Notes under the pieces: model-generated
What the model was told of the DNA's origin: nothing
What the model saw: only the letters and a program-made list of their open reading frames with translations
The model's database searches: none
Assembly: GCA_030549495.1 (NCBI GenBank)
Contig: JAUIRK010000207.1
Coordinates: forward strand, 62,001-126,000
DNA length: 64,000 nucleotides
Reading direction: 5' to 3'
Origin: Nectonema munidae
Taxonomy: Eukaryota; Nematomorpha; Nectonematoida; Nectonematidae
Shown here: piece by piece, positions 1-12,546 of the stretch
Position numbering within the stretch: position 1 is the first letter of the stretch
How the letters are laid out: the number at the start of each line of letters is the position of its first letter
Made by a program: the position numbers and the translations under genes

Positions 1-570
1 AAAGATAGATTAAGTTCTAAAAAATGTGTCAGAAACAGAGCTAACGAACATTACTTTCGCGCACGCCAAGATATTCTAATTTAGTCCATAGTAACAAATT
101 ATTATCTTTATGCAATACTAATTAAATAGTCATAAAATTTCAATTATTTATAAACATAAAAATTTTGATTTGACATTGCAATCTGCCTACCTTCCTTTTT
201 CCTAAATAAGGTGAGGACAACCAAAATATCAAAAGTTTGAATCTTGCTTTTTTCAATATAATCCCTAAATTAATTTAGGTTTGCAAATTTAAACTTGACA
301 AAAGTTTTTAAAATAAATCTACTAATTAATACATTTTTGAAATAAGCTCATTTTAAAAAGGTGTTAGAAGCCACGTGTCGATTTAGGTAAAAGTAAATAT
401 CATCTTGTTTATTTAAAAGATTTTAATATAAATCTGCTTTTGAAATAAACTACGTTTGATTTTATTGCTTGATATAATTGTTATTCCTGAATATGTTTTT
501 AATAATTTAGTTTTTTGATTAAAATTAATTTTGGTTATCTTAAAACAAACTAAAATTAGTTTATCATATC
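1..570. other. AT-rich sequence without recognisable feature
   Basis: Both strands are rich in stop codons and no domain, repeat boundary or RNA gene could be recognised here. Confidence 0.5.
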
Positions 571-572
571 AC

Positions 573-890
573 ACTTTTTTTCGGTGAATTCGCAAAAGAA
601 AAAGGCATTTTTGGCCCACCAACCAAAAAGGTGAAAGATCCCTGCCCTAGAAAAAAGCAAAAAATCGCTGTTTATAAAAAGCGTTTTTTAAAAAGACTCT
701 GAAATATTATTCAAGTTACTTAAAATGAATCCAAATTGCTGCATATATAGTATATATATATCATAAAATTAATAATAATTCATTTATTCATAGATAGTAA
801 TAATAAATCAATAAATTTTGACTGTTTTAATATAATATTTTTGGCTATGTGGGCCACAAAACAAGATGTCCAGAACTACTGATCAAAAAC
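573..890 (+). mobile_element. Two hAT-like 3' terminal remnants
   Basis: Two short stretches resemble the 3' ends of non-autonomous hAT elements. One ends in GGTGAAAGATCCCTG near 648 and is preceded by GGCCCACCAACC. The other ends in GATGTCCAGAACTACTG near 884 and is preceded by GTGGGCCACAAAAC. Both carry the GGGCCAC-then-...ACTG/CCTG layout common in hAT termini. No transposase sequence and no convincing target duplication is visible, so this is a weak call based on terminal motifs only. Confidence 0.3.
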
Positions 891-1053
891 AATGCATGTA
901 TTGAAATAAAATAGTGATGTTAATGATGACTCCACCATTGTCTGGTCCCAAGCCCAGAGTGAGAAAGGAGGAGGGTTTCCGGCATTAAAACTTCTGCCCC
1001 AACAAAATCTTATGAATTATGGAACTTCATTACAAAGGAGATGGCACACCCCA

Positions 1054-1350
1054 ACGTGTCACGCGGGCAAGATGGCTGGGACACGTAGAGAGAAGAGAAG
1101 ATGAAACCTGGATCAAAAAAGTGACAAAGATGAAAATAGAAGGAACAACCAAAAACGGAAAGCCACACTGAGATGGAAGAACGTGGTTGACAAAGATTTG
1201 AAAAGACTTAATTTAGAGTAGAAAGATAACGCGGATAAAAGTAAATGGAAGAAATTAATAAATGCATTGTATTATGGTTCCATAGGAAGGTGCACCCTTT
1301 TTACGAGGAAAAACCACCTTCTAAAAATAAATGATGATGATGATGATAGT
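1054..1350 (+). mobile_element. LINE 3' fragment (end of ORF2 plus tail)
   Basis: The translation QRVTRARWLGHVERR, then WIKKVTKMKIEG and NGKP, matches the conserved C-terminal block of many LINE reverse transcriptases (RWLGHVERR, then a G-R/K-P motif, then a W-K-K-L block). A frame change after NGKP leads to RWKNVVDKDLKRLNL, one in-frame stop, and then DKSKWKKLIN. The piece is thus a 5'-truncated and decayed copy. It ends in a short ATGATGATGATG run at about 1331-1347, as expected of a LINE with a simple-repeat tail. The upstream bases TGGTCCCAAGCCC at 940-953 also resemble sequence found in LINE copies of this kind. Confidence 0.65.
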
Positions 1351-1871
1351 GAATTCCATGTCATGAACATTTTACTTAGTATATAACATATCAGTCAGGA
1401 TTTAAAATCTGTCTCTAAAGGAGATATTTTAACAAAAATGACTGAAAATTGAAATCCGCGTAAATTTACGTTATTTAAATGAAGAAAATTGGTAGAGATG
1501 ACTTAAGCGAAAATTAATCATAGAAAAAACCCAAATTTTAAAATCATGAACTTAAGTTGAGTTAAATAATCACTTTGCAATTTCATACATCATAGAAAGA
1601 TATTTTAACGTGAAACCTGTTTTCACACTATTTTAGAAAAAGTTGAGCAAAGATGAATGCATATATTAGTATGGTCAAATCTGTATCAAAAGAGCATTCA
1701 AGAGAAAAATAAAGCGTGGTATTTGTGGACAGGTGGTTGCCGAAATCATGCTCGAATAAGCTCAATCAAAATTAATTGGAAATCAGTTTTGACTTTGGCC
1801 GGATCGAAACTTGTTAATGGAAAAAGTCTACACAAAAACAAAGGTTAATGATTTGCATCAAAAATAATCAT

Positions 1872-1877
1872 TTTATT
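1872..1877 (-). terminator. Polyadenylation signal of KLHDC4
   Basis: An AATAAA hexamer on the minus strand lies about 60 bases past the KLHDC4 stop codon, a normal distance for a 3' end signal. No experimental 3' end is available. Confidence 0.5.
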
Positions 1878-1935
1878 GCTAGATAACTTCTATTTCTAAA
1901 ATTAACAACAAATAAGACAAGAAAAGAAGAATCTC

Positions 1936-3297
1936 CTATTCCTGAAGATCTTTATCTTCATCATCACAAGAGGAATCACTTTGAGAAGAATCGGATTCAA
2001 AGTAGGGAAGTTCAACGGCTGGAATAACTACTTGCCAAGGGCCTACAGGATCGACACAGATTTTGTACATGTCGCCATGAATGATTTCGCGACACGACGA
2101 CATCTTAGCCCCCCTCGATTCAGAAATGCCTCCGTACACGTACAGGGTGGAATTGTGTAGGAGTGCTGAGGCCTTCATCCTACCACACGGCTCTTCAATA
2201 CTGCCCACCGCACTCTTCTTATCAATGACAATATTATCGATTGACTTGGAAACTTCCTCATCTTCACTATCGCCAAGCTCAACGCGAGCAGGAATTGAAG
2301 AAGTTTGTTCAAAGCGAAATTTTCTACGGGCAGGCTTGTGATTTGCCGAAGGCTTGGTCTGATGGGCAGAGGCGGTTACACCGCACAAGCTTCTCCACCT
2401 GCACTTCTTAGTGTCGAAAGAGAAGATGTCATTGTAGAAAATGGAGTGGCCCATATCATCTTCATTCTCTGAGCTGGCTTTGTCGAAAACGCCTCCAAAC
2501 ATAAACACGACGGGACTAGGCTGGAGTGATGTGGTGATTGTACACCCACTACGCTGGCTAGGTTTCTCTCCACCGTCTTTGACAAAGGCCCACAGCCAAC
2601 TCTTGCCCTTGGCTCCCGCAATGGGCCCAGTCAGCTTGAACATATCACTGAGGATATAGCCTTGGTCCAGGCCCTTCACTCGGTTCACGGTGTAGCCGCC
2701 GTACAAAAACATGCCGTTCGTGGAATTGAAGAATTGGAAACCGGATCGTGGGGTAGGAGAGAGACCGATGGTATTGATTTTCTGCCAGGTCAAGTTCTCC
2801 GTGTCAAAGAGGTGTAAATCGTTGTAGTACTCAAAGCCATGTTTCTTCTCTCTAAAGCCACCAAACAGGAGAATGCTTTTGTCGTACGCCAGGAGTTTAT
2901 GCCCGCATCTAGGAGAGGGGATAGAGGATGCCGCCTCAACACAAACTTTGTTCCATTCTTCAGAGTGAGTATTAAACGTCCACAAATCATTGAAGTAAGT
3001 GACCTTGGAAACGTTACAATTTTCCTCTGGATAAAACACGCCTCCAAATATCCAAATAGCCTCTCCGATCACCACTCCATGAAAGGAGGATCTCGGAGCG
3101 GGTGTCGTTGAGTTCAAGCCGGATTTTTCAATCAACTCCCAGTTTTCAGAGGAGACATCGAATCGCCACATTTCATTATAAAACGTCCTTTCTTTTCCAT
3201 CGAAGTATTCGCCGCCGAAGACGTAAAAGTGATTAGCAAATTGGATGAAGATTGTATTGCATCTCGCCGATGGATGGATTTTACTGGCACCGCTCAT
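1936..3297 (-). CDS. KLHDC4: Kelch domain-containing protein 4 (KLHDC4), single exon
   Basis: The open frame of 453 codons encodes a kelch beta-propeller protein. F/Y-G-G motifs fall at about residues 27, 84, 145, 199, 267 and 388, each followed by the FYND-x-F-x-F-D-T or YFNDLW type strand and a W. The opening VFGGEYFDG and the segment PTPRSGFQ, then YGGYTVNRVKG, are diagnostic of KLHDC4 rather than of other kelch proteins. A charged insert of about 90 residues (305-375) separates blades 5 and 6, and the C-terminus is acidic (DSSCDDEDKD), both as in vertebrate KLHDC4. The protein is shorter than the human one (about 520) because the lysine-rich N-terminal 60-70 residues are absent. No upstream exon coding for them was found, so the ATG at 3297 is the best start. 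No introns interrupt the homology. The exact molecular role of KLHDC4 is poorly known. Confidence 0.96.
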   Translation of the reverse strand: MSGASKIHPSARCNTIFIQFANHFYVFGGEYFDGKERTFYNEMWRFDVSSENWELIEKSGLNSTTPAPRSSFHGVVIGEAIWIFGGVFYPEENCNVSKVTYFNDLWTFNTHSEEWNKVCVEAASSIPSPRCGHKLLAYDKSILLFGGFREKKHGFEYYNDLHLFDTENLTWQKINTIGLSPTPRSGFQFFNSTNGMFLYGGYTVNRVKGLDQGYILSDMFKLTGPIAGAKGKSWLWAFVKDGGEKPSQRSGCTITTSLQPSPVVFMFGGVFDKASSENEDDMGHSIFYNDIFSFDTKKCRWRSLCGVTASAHQTKPSANHKPARRKFRFEQTSSIPARVELGDSEDEEVSKSIDNIVIDKKSAVGSIEEPCGRMKASALLHNSTLYVYGGISESRGAKMSSCREIIHGDMYKICVDPVGPWQVVIPAVELPYFESDSSQSDSSCDDEDKDLQE

Positions 3298-4432
3298 TTC
3301 AAATATCTCAATCTATGAAGCTTCTATAAACCTTCAAATGTCAAAATTATCATTAAAAGATAATATTAAAGTATACCCCTGCAACCCAAAGGCATAATTG
3401 ACATTTTTCGTGCCAATTTTTTAATGATGTTAACTTAAAATTTATCGCTCGTGTTTATTTTTTATCTAGCTTGCATAAAAACAGTTCGTTAAATGAATTA
3501 AAAGATAAAATGTTGGGGAGAAAATGAAACGATCCCGCTCAAAATATAAGGAAGGCGTTAGTGCCCTCCCTTAGATAAGCACATCTGGTGATATCTATAG
3601 TTGGTATTAATAGGTAAAACATTGTTTCAGTATTTGTAGTGCTAACACCAGCCATAGAAAACATTCTATTTTAGCGTTACCGAAACTTTATTACAGGTAA
3701 ATTACTATATATTTTAAATTGTTAATATCCAGCAGAAAAATTGAAACTTGTTCACCTTGAATGGCCTATTAGATAATTAGCAAGCTTTAATCATATCACA
3801 TACCTCAATTTCCGACTTAAGTTGATTTAAGAATTATATGTATCATTAATATATGATTAAAACTTGTAATGAACGGCCACTGTGTTGAGCGATCATTTTT
3901 GTCTTTTTATCAAGCCATTACGTTCTCACTAGTACTGCAATTGTTTGAAGTGTTTGTCTACTACACATTTTTTTGTAAGTTTTAATTTCTCGATAATTAA
4001 TTTGTAAATTAAAATTTAAAATTTTTTTTTATACCAGAAGTGGTCGTTATATCAAGGTTCTACAAATATAAACATGTTTTCCTAATCCTGTATTTATTTA
4101 AAATAGAACTGGGAAAAATTGAGTTACTGCATAATAATATAGTTAGCGACAGGACGGCAAAATGACTTCATAAAAAATATTAATTTCTAGTTTTTTATTT
4201 GTGGTTTTAATAGTATGAATGTAGAATTATTTTTATTTGAATACATCAACTTTAATTTATTGAATACATCAAAATTTTACTAAATCACGTAGAAGTTATT
4301 GAAAATTAAGAAGGTTTTTCAAATGTTTTTTAATTACATTTTTCAATTTTTCCACAAGCTCATAGTTTATATCTTTTACTTGTTTTATGTTCATGTTTAA
4401 GGTGAACTCATTGCTCTATAGTTTTTTTGAAA
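3298..4432. other. Upstream region of KLHDC4, no recognisable feature
   Basis: This AT-rich sequence should contain the KLHDC4 promoter and 5' UTR. I searched the minus strand for the missing lysine-rich KLHDC4 N-terminus and did not find it. No repeat with clear ends was seen. Confidence 0.4.
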
Positions 4433-5815
4433 ATGTCTTTAACTGCAAAACAAGAAAAACGATCACATACTGATTTGTCAGAAGATAAAAAACATTTGAT
4501 GTGTTTGCACAAAATTGAAAAGCCAGCAGCAAGTGATATTGAAATTGCTGAACATTTTTCCAGCAAATGAAATGTTAGTAATGGGCGCATAACCGTTGGA
4601 GACATTTTAAGGAATAGCAAAAAGTGGGTTCCCGAATCAGGTTCATTTCAGGGCGTCCAGCTAAAAATGCTAAGCTAGAAGAAGCTCTCATGCTCTAGTT
4701 CAATGAAATCAGATCAAAGAATGCCTGTATTACAGATATGATGTTGATAGAGAAAGCACAGGCTTTGGCAGAAATGCAAATTATGAACTTTTCTTACTCT
4801 CGTGGATGGCTGGATCGATTCAAAAAAAGACACGGAATAAGTAAGCATCATGCACATGGGGAAAATGGAAATACCAACAAAAACGCTGTAGAGATTGGAC
4901 GTGAAAAATTGCGACGAACGCTTTCCAATCTAGATCCAGCAAATAGTTACAACTATAATGAAACAAGCTTATTTTACAGACTTCAACCTAAAATGCAAAG
5001 ATCGCCTACCTTTGCTTCTGTGTTCAAATAGTGATGGTTCTCATAGGCTTAAACATTTTGTGATTGGGAAATCAAGACGACCTCGCTGCTTTGGAAAAAT
5101 ATTTTTGCAAAATTTGCTTGGATGACTGAAAATTTATTCGAAACATGGCTGATGAAAGTGTATAAAAAAATGCAACAAATGAGTAAAAACATCATTTTGT
5201 TGTGTGATAATGTTTTTTAAAAGAAATGTTAAATGTTAATATGATATTTTTTCCACCAAACACATCTTCATATCTCCAGCTTCTGGATGATGGAATCATT
5301 AAAAGCTTTAAAGCACATGATAGAACATTAGAAACAAGGCATTTTATAAATTGTGTTGAAAGTGACAAGCCTCCTAATGTATCGGTACGATCTGCTCTGG
5401 AAATGATAAAAACGGCTTGGAACAAAGTTACACCTTCTACTATTTTCAATTGCTGGTCTCACACTTCTATTTTACCCTCTTTATCCCAGAACTTACAAAA
5501 CACCCAGTATTCTGATGCAACACTTCCTACTCTACACCAGCTTCAAAATAATTTAGATTTATTAGCTGGAGTTTTGCAAAGCTCTTCCTCAAATCACAGG
5601 CCCACTTGTGAACTAGTGAATGTTGAGAGCACTATAGAAGTGACGCTTCAATGACGAAATATTGAGATCGTGAATGAATCTGAAGCTACTACTGACTCTA
5701 GTTTATGGACGTGGAAAAATGTCTTGGTACTGTAAATACTTACACGAAGCAAAATCCTGTTCTAACTAAAGAGCATTTGGGTAACTTATGGAAAGCGATG
5801 CGTGCTTTAGAATAA
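4433..5815 (+). mobile_element. Decayed Tigger/pogo-type DNA transposon (CENP-B-like transposase)
   Basis: The remains of a transposase read MSLTAKQEKRSHTDLSEDKK (CENP-B N-terminal helix-turn-helix), then ITVGDILRNSKKW, then FSYSRGWLDRFKKRHGISKH (CENP-B DNA-binding domain 2), then FPPNTSSYLQLLDDGIIKSFKA (from the DDE domain), and a C-terminal end at LGNLWKAMRALE. This order is that of Tigger elements in the pogo branch of Tc1/mariner. Many stops and frame changes lie between the blocks, for instance a stop right after HFSSK and a broken DDE core between 5030 and 5230. It is therefore a dead copy. Inverted ends could not be placed with confidence. Confidence 0.85.
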
Positions 5816-7679
5816 AAAAGACTCAAGGAAGCAAAACAAACTACTTTAAAAATTTTTTTAATAAAATATTAAATTGACAACTTTTATTGTTACTAGCCAG
5901 CTGATTTTTGAATTATAGCTTGGTAACTTAGAGAGTTGACTGACCACTTCGGTTTATTGGGGCTTGTGTAGGATTGACTATAACCCAACTTGTCCATGTA
6001 TTATTATGTTATAGCATTTTACACTACTTTTCATAGTAAAATTACTTTAAATAGTTGCATTTTGAATATCGATCTAAAATTTCATTCGAAAAAAAATACA
6101 TTTTTTCAATTTTCGGTCAGCCTCGAAAGTCGGTCTACTTTTTTAGAAATACACTTTGACGGAACAATGAGGTTCGACTATAGTAAGTTTTATTAACAAA
6201 AATTTAAAGCAAGGTGTAAAAACATTGGCAACTATTCTAAGCAATCTTGATAAAATAAACTGAAACATTAAATAAAATGATTATCAAAGAATAAAGATGT
6301 TATATATTTCATTTCTAGATTTAAGACTTGATTGTTTAAATTTACCCCTTCGCCCGACTTCAAGAACAGGTAGCGGGGACTAATCAAGAGAAGTGTGGGG
6401 GCAAAACTAATTTTAATGGAGACTGGACTATAAGAAAGTGTATAGGAGTTTCAGAGGGGCAAAGCTGCCGTGTCCCCTCTTATCGAGAGGCTTGGTTACC
6501 GTAATTAATACGGATAAATATTTTAAGCTTTAAATTATAGAGTTCTTATATAGTTACGTGCTATTTTGACACGCTCAAAAATGTATAGGCTCTTGTTCAA
6601 ATTACTGGCTCTGATCAAATATAGCTCAAATTTGCATTATTATATCAAAGTGGATATTAGTAAAAAATAATTCACAAGACAAACATATCATTTAAATGCT
6701 ATAAAAAAGATATATAATTGAGTAAATTGTATTTAATTAATTAATAAATATTATTAATATAATTTTTAAGAGCGGAGCTTAGAAGAGGGTGTGTCGCTAA
6801 AACTTTTGATGTGGAGCGCCACGTGTCGCATGTGTTGAATTACTATGATATAATCTTGTGACGGAATTGGTAGGCTTACTGAATTTATATAAATCAAACA
6901 TCGTGCACATCATTTGGGTCAAGTGACATCTTTCTATCATTTACAAAATGTGGTAATTCAGTGTGTTAATCAGAATTTCTGATTTGCACCGTGAGATCGG
7001 GATTGTGAAATACAATGCAAAAAGATTAGTGTTTTTTAATTTTAAAACTTATTCTTTTACATAACTTAATTTCAAAGTAACAAAAAACAATTTTAGATAA
7101 TTAACTAAAAAATATATTATTTAAAAATTGATAGACAAGGAATTTCGAAATTTTTTTGAACAAAAACAGATTTAATGAGCGTATACTCATTTGGAAAAAT
7201 GCATAGCTACTCTCAATTAAGAAATTTTAATTTGAAAAGCACATATAACAAATAAATGTTATTTTTTTCTTAGATTTATTCGAATTAAATTTAATAAAAA
7301 TTAGTTAAGGTTTTTAAATTTTATAATCAAATTTTGTACAACTTATTTCATCGAATATGTCAGCTTGGCAAAATTAAATTCTTCGCAAACATTTCATACT
7401 TTACAGTAATTTGTATGAAGAAGATAATTTGGTGTGTTAAACAGCTTACGTGTAATAACTAAAAATAAAACTTTTAGAGAAAATTAATCAAAATAGCGTA
7501 TTATTATCATTATAACAATAAAAATGTCTGAAGAAATTCAGACAGTAACACGCCATTACAGTAGAATATCAAAGCACGAAATTATTAAACAAAAAAAATA
7601 AAGTGAAACTTTTTGATGAGATAAATTCATGTAAATTAATGGTTAATAAATACTAAAATATATTTTTTATAATGGATGG
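5816..7679. other. AT-rich intergenic sequence without recognisable feature
   Basis: Only short, compositionally random open frames occur here. The bases near 6165-6182 on the plus strand (GAGGTTCGACTATAG) vaguely recall a Tigger end in reverse, but no partner end was found. Confidence 0.35.
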
Positions 7680-8178
<499 letters not shown>

Positions 8179-8330
8179 TTGTTGTGCCAAAAGAAGTATA
8201 GGATCAGTTAATCTATTTTTAAATAAAATGAAAGTTATGGTTAAGTATGAATTGCTTGGGTTGGAAAGGAGGTTTAATGAGGTAATGTATGAGGGTGCTG
8301 TTGAAGAATTGATTCAAATGTTTTGATGTA

Positions 8331-9590
8331 TCAAGTTAAGATAATTTGTAGTTTTGGTGATGTGGGTGAATCAGATATTCTAAAGGGCGTAATGCCTAGC
8401 ATAGATTCTGATTCAGTTATGAAATTGGAGATGATAGGTTGGAGGAAGGAACAAGAAAAAAGTAAGTGGTGAGTTGTTTCATGCGACGTAGAACCAAAGC
8501 GCCAAAGAGGATCAGTTGTGAGTGAAAGGCGGTGGAGATAGGCTTTCCATGGGCAGTGTCCAGTCATCCATCTTTTGTGTGGGCGTGAAAATGTAATTTT
8601 GTGGTCGTTCCAAATTTTGTGTTTAGAGATAGAGGTAGAAAACTAGATGGTAATCTTTTGATAGATGTGTGCCAGATGTTTTATAGGTTCTTAATGATTT
8701 GTTTGTGGAAGGTTGAGTAAAGTAAGTTTGTTGAAAATGTAGCGGAGTATCTTACACAAGGATTTCTAGATAGGTTGTCTGCAAAATCATTTTCGGTTAT
8801 ATTGTTGTGTGCTGGACACGAATAAAGCTTGATCTGGAAATTTTTTGAAAGAGCGCTTAATTTTGATACAATGTGGAAGGTTGAGAGTGGGGCTCGCTGA
8901 GTTAACTTTAAATCTTAAATTAAATTTTGGCAGTCTGAAAAGATAGACATTTTTTCGAAGAGTTATAGTAGATAGTGAAAATTATTGAAGATGAAGTTTA
9001 AGGCGAGTTTTATGCTTTCGAGCTCACATTGGTAGATAGTTAGGTGTGAGTTTAGGTAAGCTGGCAGTGATATAAAAGAAGTTTCTGAAGAGCCTTGATA
9101 AAAAGCTGCAGCGTAAGAGGTTCTTTTTGATCTTTTTGAAGCGTCACTGAAAACGCGAAGTGTAGTTAGTGTAGACTGTATAAAGTTGGCTAAGTATTTT
9201 GATGAAATTTTTATTTGTGAGAGAGGTTGGCAAATGTTGATGCTATAAGGGAGACTAGTTGAGGGATCGAAGAAGCTGATTAGATGAACGATGGGTTCTA
9301 GTATTTCTGAGTGAATACTAGGAGATAAATAGGTTAATAGGCTTTCATAGAAAATAAAGTGAGATAGGTGAGCGTAAGATTGAGGAGTTATGTTGAGAGA
9401 CATGTTTGATGAAGGAGATTTGTAAGTTTTCATGTATCTCTTCAGTATAGATATTTTCAAACGAAGGTGAAGGGGTATGCATTTAATTAGGATTTCTTGA
9501 GCCGCTCTTGGTGTTGTGTGGAAGGCTTTTGTTATTGTGAGAAGTCACATTTGATGAACTTTAACTAAAGGCGAGATGAATGAAAGATAC
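8331..9590 (-). mobile_element. Decayed LINE with RNase H domain (I/R1-like group)
   Basis: On the minus strand, pieces in the right order describe the C-terminal half of an RNase H-bearing LINE. ITKAFHTTPRAAQEIL (near 9540) is the end of the RT region. LRVFSDASKRSKRTSYAAAF followed by QCELESIKLALN (8963-9460) is the RNase H core with its first Asp and the Glu. ENDFADNLSR (near 8770) is the last RNase H motif, and TGHCPWKAYLHRLSL then HETTHHLLFSC (8400-8567) is the C-terminal CCHC-like tail. Frames shift between blocks and stops occur, so it is dead. The 5' half is missing. Confidence 0.8.
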
Positions 9591-9599
9591 TTTAGAGCG

Positions 9600-10178
9600 A
9601 TACCCCACGAAAGAAAAAATTTCTCTTTTTAAAAATTATCGAGCCTGTTCTTGAAAATATTTAAAGAACAAAATTTTTTATCAATAAATGATGATCAGAT
9701 ATTATGAGTTGCATCTGGAAAAAAATATTTGAAATGAAAATCAATAAAATTTGTTTATAATTGGTGTATTTGCACTTCAGGAGGATATTTAAACAATTTT
9801 TATTCTTGTAAGGAAAAAGAAAATAATTTGATCTTTATAAAACATTTGACATCTGTTATATATAAATATGGATGTACATTTTATGAAATCTACATAAATT
9901 TTTCCACAAAAATAGAAATTCTAGAACTTTTAGGGGATAGAAATATAAAGGCATCAAGAGCAATTAGGGAAAATCGGAGTAAAAAATATTCAATGATATG
10001 AAGAAAAAGAAGGTTTTCTTGATTATAGATTTGATCATATAAAGAGAATTTTTAAAGCAAAATGAAATTATAATGCTATATTCTGTGTCCGTTGCTATAA
10101 ACTACACTAGTGTTTTTCCAATCAGTAAAATTCGCTACTCACTAAAATATTAAAAAGAAATTGCGTCTCAGTATAATA
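9600..10178. other. AT-rich sequence without recognisable feature
   Basis: No domain, repeat end or RNA gene seen on either strand. Confidence 0.4.
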
Positions 10179-10186
10179 CATACATA

Positions 10187-10509
10187 CAGTGCCCGCGCTA
10201 AAGCAAAATTTCAAGGGGGGCTGGAATGGGGCAAAGAAACACATTTGCAAAAAATTTATTTCCTATATTACTTTATATCCTATATTACTTTGCTGAAAAG
10301 CATGAAGTACTTCTGTATAAAAACCTATAGAAATCTCATATTATACATACACATACACCAGCATTTATATAAGATTATTGTGTACAATTTTTGCTTATTT
10401 ATATGTCCTTTAAAAAGTGCATGGGGCAAAACCAAAAATTTTAGAGGGGCAAAGATTAATACAGGGGGGGGGCACATGCCCCAAAATTATATAGGTAGCG
10501 CGGGCACTG
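10187..10509. mobile_element. hAT-type MITE, 323 bp, with exact 8-bp target duplication
   Basis: The inverted ends CAGTGCCCGCGCTA and TAGCGCGGGCACTG match perfectly over 14 bases. The element is flanked by CATACATA on both sides (10179-10186 and 10510-10517). An 8-bp duplication with CA..TG ends marks the hAT superfamily. Inside are G-rich stretches facing each other (GGGGCAAAG and GGGGCAAAG/GCCCC patterns) and no transposase. The intact ends and duplication suggest a fairly recent insertion. Confidence 0.88.
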
Positions 10510-10517
10510 CATACATA

Positions 10518-12228
10518 TGAGGTGTTGATAAGCAAGTTATTTATACAGAAAATGAATTAGAGGAAAAAAGGCGGTTTCCTATTTTCACACAAAGGCTCGA
10601 GTAGTAAATTGCTAAAAACTCAACAATTTTGTGAATGTAAAAGACTACTTTATTGTAAACGAAAAGAATTTCTTTATTTCTCAATTCAAATGTTTCATCC
10701 ACAAATTGTAAAAAAATTATGCATAGAAATCAAGGCATTTGAAAGAAAGAGTCAATAAAGTATTTAAATATGATAAAGGAAATCATTTTGTTAGGTTAAT
10801 ACAAATTGAATGATACTGGTAGAATTATCAAAAAAAAAAAATTTGCAGCAGATGAGAGGTTCCTTAACCAGGGAAATTTTTTGTTTGAAACATTTTTATT
10901 TTTTTTAAATGAAAACTTAACAAAAAACGAATATTAAGCATTGTATCATTTCTTTCGAAATAAACTGAGGGCAAATTTTGCAGATCATTTTCACAAAAAA
11001 AATTTGATATCAAAAAAAGTAGGTTGATAAAGCTTTAAAACGTTAAAATGTTGCTCAAATTCAAAAAACATTCTTTTTTAAAAATAGAAGAAATTAAAAT
11101 TAGTTATATTACGTGTCTAAAAAGTAGAAAAGATAAAAAAAATGAAAGAATCTACATACCCATATAAACTCATCATTTCCAAGGGGTTTTTTAACAAATA
11201 TTTTTTAATATAGAGTAATTTATCATAAACTTATAACATTTTCCAAAAGCGATTATTTGGATGCTTTCCCAGCAAGTTGACTCTTTTGACTTTGGATTGT
11301 CATTGTTAAAGGAAGAAAATTATTAATTTAATCCAATGAGTAGAGACAACTCATTGAATAATCTTTTTATCCAAGTAAAACTTTTTAAAATTCATTTTTT
11401 TTAATTTTAATATTAAAATGTCATATATTTTTTTTCAAATTTTTTTATAGCACTTAAAAAAATCAAAATTGAAAAGTTTTATCAATTAAAAATTAATTTT
11501 TTAAAATTCATGATTCATGATTCATCTTTACAAAAGTCTTCTTTACTTCAGGCATAATTTCCCACCCAATGATCAAAATCTTAAGTTTTCCACCATAAAA
11601 AATCTTGAGTTGTCTTCTTTATACTCATCAAATTCTATTAAATTATAATTTAATGTATTATTCATTCATTAATATTAGTGGATTGATTGTTGCAAACAAT
11701 GCAATTGCTTAAATCATAAGAGCAGTATTTAGTTCTCAGAATATTTATTTTTATGTTTGATATTAACTTGTTGCTCAAGAATTCAATTTTTTCTTCAATA
11801 ATATCAATAAAACCTTTCTATCATTTGGGAACCGCCTTTTTATTATCGCTTTTTGTACTTTTATTTAAGCTCTGAATACAGGATGTTTCAAAGAGTGCTC
11901 AATTATATACATATTAGAACTTTGCGACAAAAGGAAAAAATATGCAAAAGTTGGATTGTAAAAACAAACTTGGTAATAATCATATATTTTTATATAAACC
12001 AAATTATAAATTCTTTAAAAATTAATTGATAGTAAGTACGTTTTGACCTTTTTTTTTAAAGATTTTAAATTTTCAAATACCTTATATGTAACAGAATAGA
12101 GAAGTGAGTAAATTGAGAGAGAATTTTTAATGAAAACATTGTAGTTGCCAATATCAGTTTAACGGATAATTTATTTATTTCTTATGTCTGAATTTTACAG
12201 TATAGTTTTCTTTAAGAATTTATTACTA
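10518..12228. other. AT-rich intergenic sequence without recognisable feature
   Basis: Long A and T runs dominate and no reading frame of interest, transposon end or RNA gene was recognised. Confidence 0.4.
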
Positions 12229-12409
12229 GGGGTCGTTGACAATTGACGTCAACTAAAACTGAGAGGGGGGGAGGGGTGGTATCCAAAGTTGACATAAGTC
12301 GATTTTGTTAAGTAATGATATATCTAAAAGTTGACATGCGAGGAAGGAGAGGGGGGGGGGGGGGTCAAATTTATCAAAAAAAAGGTTGACGTCAATTGGG
12401 AACGACCCC
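12229..12409. mobile_element. Palindromic MITE with GGGGTCGTT ends, copy 1
   Basis: The ends GGGGTCGTTGACAATTGACG and the reverse complement of CGTCAATTGGGAACGACCCC form an inverted repeat of about 27 bases. The interior holds TTGACATAAGTCGATTTTG, ATATATCTAAAAGTTGACAT and two long G runs. A second copy in opposite orientation lies at 46196-46364. A CTA triplet flanks both sides here, which could be a 3-bp duplication of the PIF/Harbinger kind, but copy 2 does not confirm it. Confidence 0.85.
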
Positions 12410-12546
12410 CTACTTGAGACTCACATTAAATTATCATAATTTATTTAGATTGAATAAAAGCAACTTAGATTTAACCGTTAGGGTATTTTTATATTATAAA
12501 TTCTATTGCGATATCAAATGTATAACAGTCTGAACATATAAATTTG

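Noticed and set aside
1657-1848. 63-codon frame upstream of the KLHDC4 3' end
   Set aside because: No recognisable domain and AT-driven composition.
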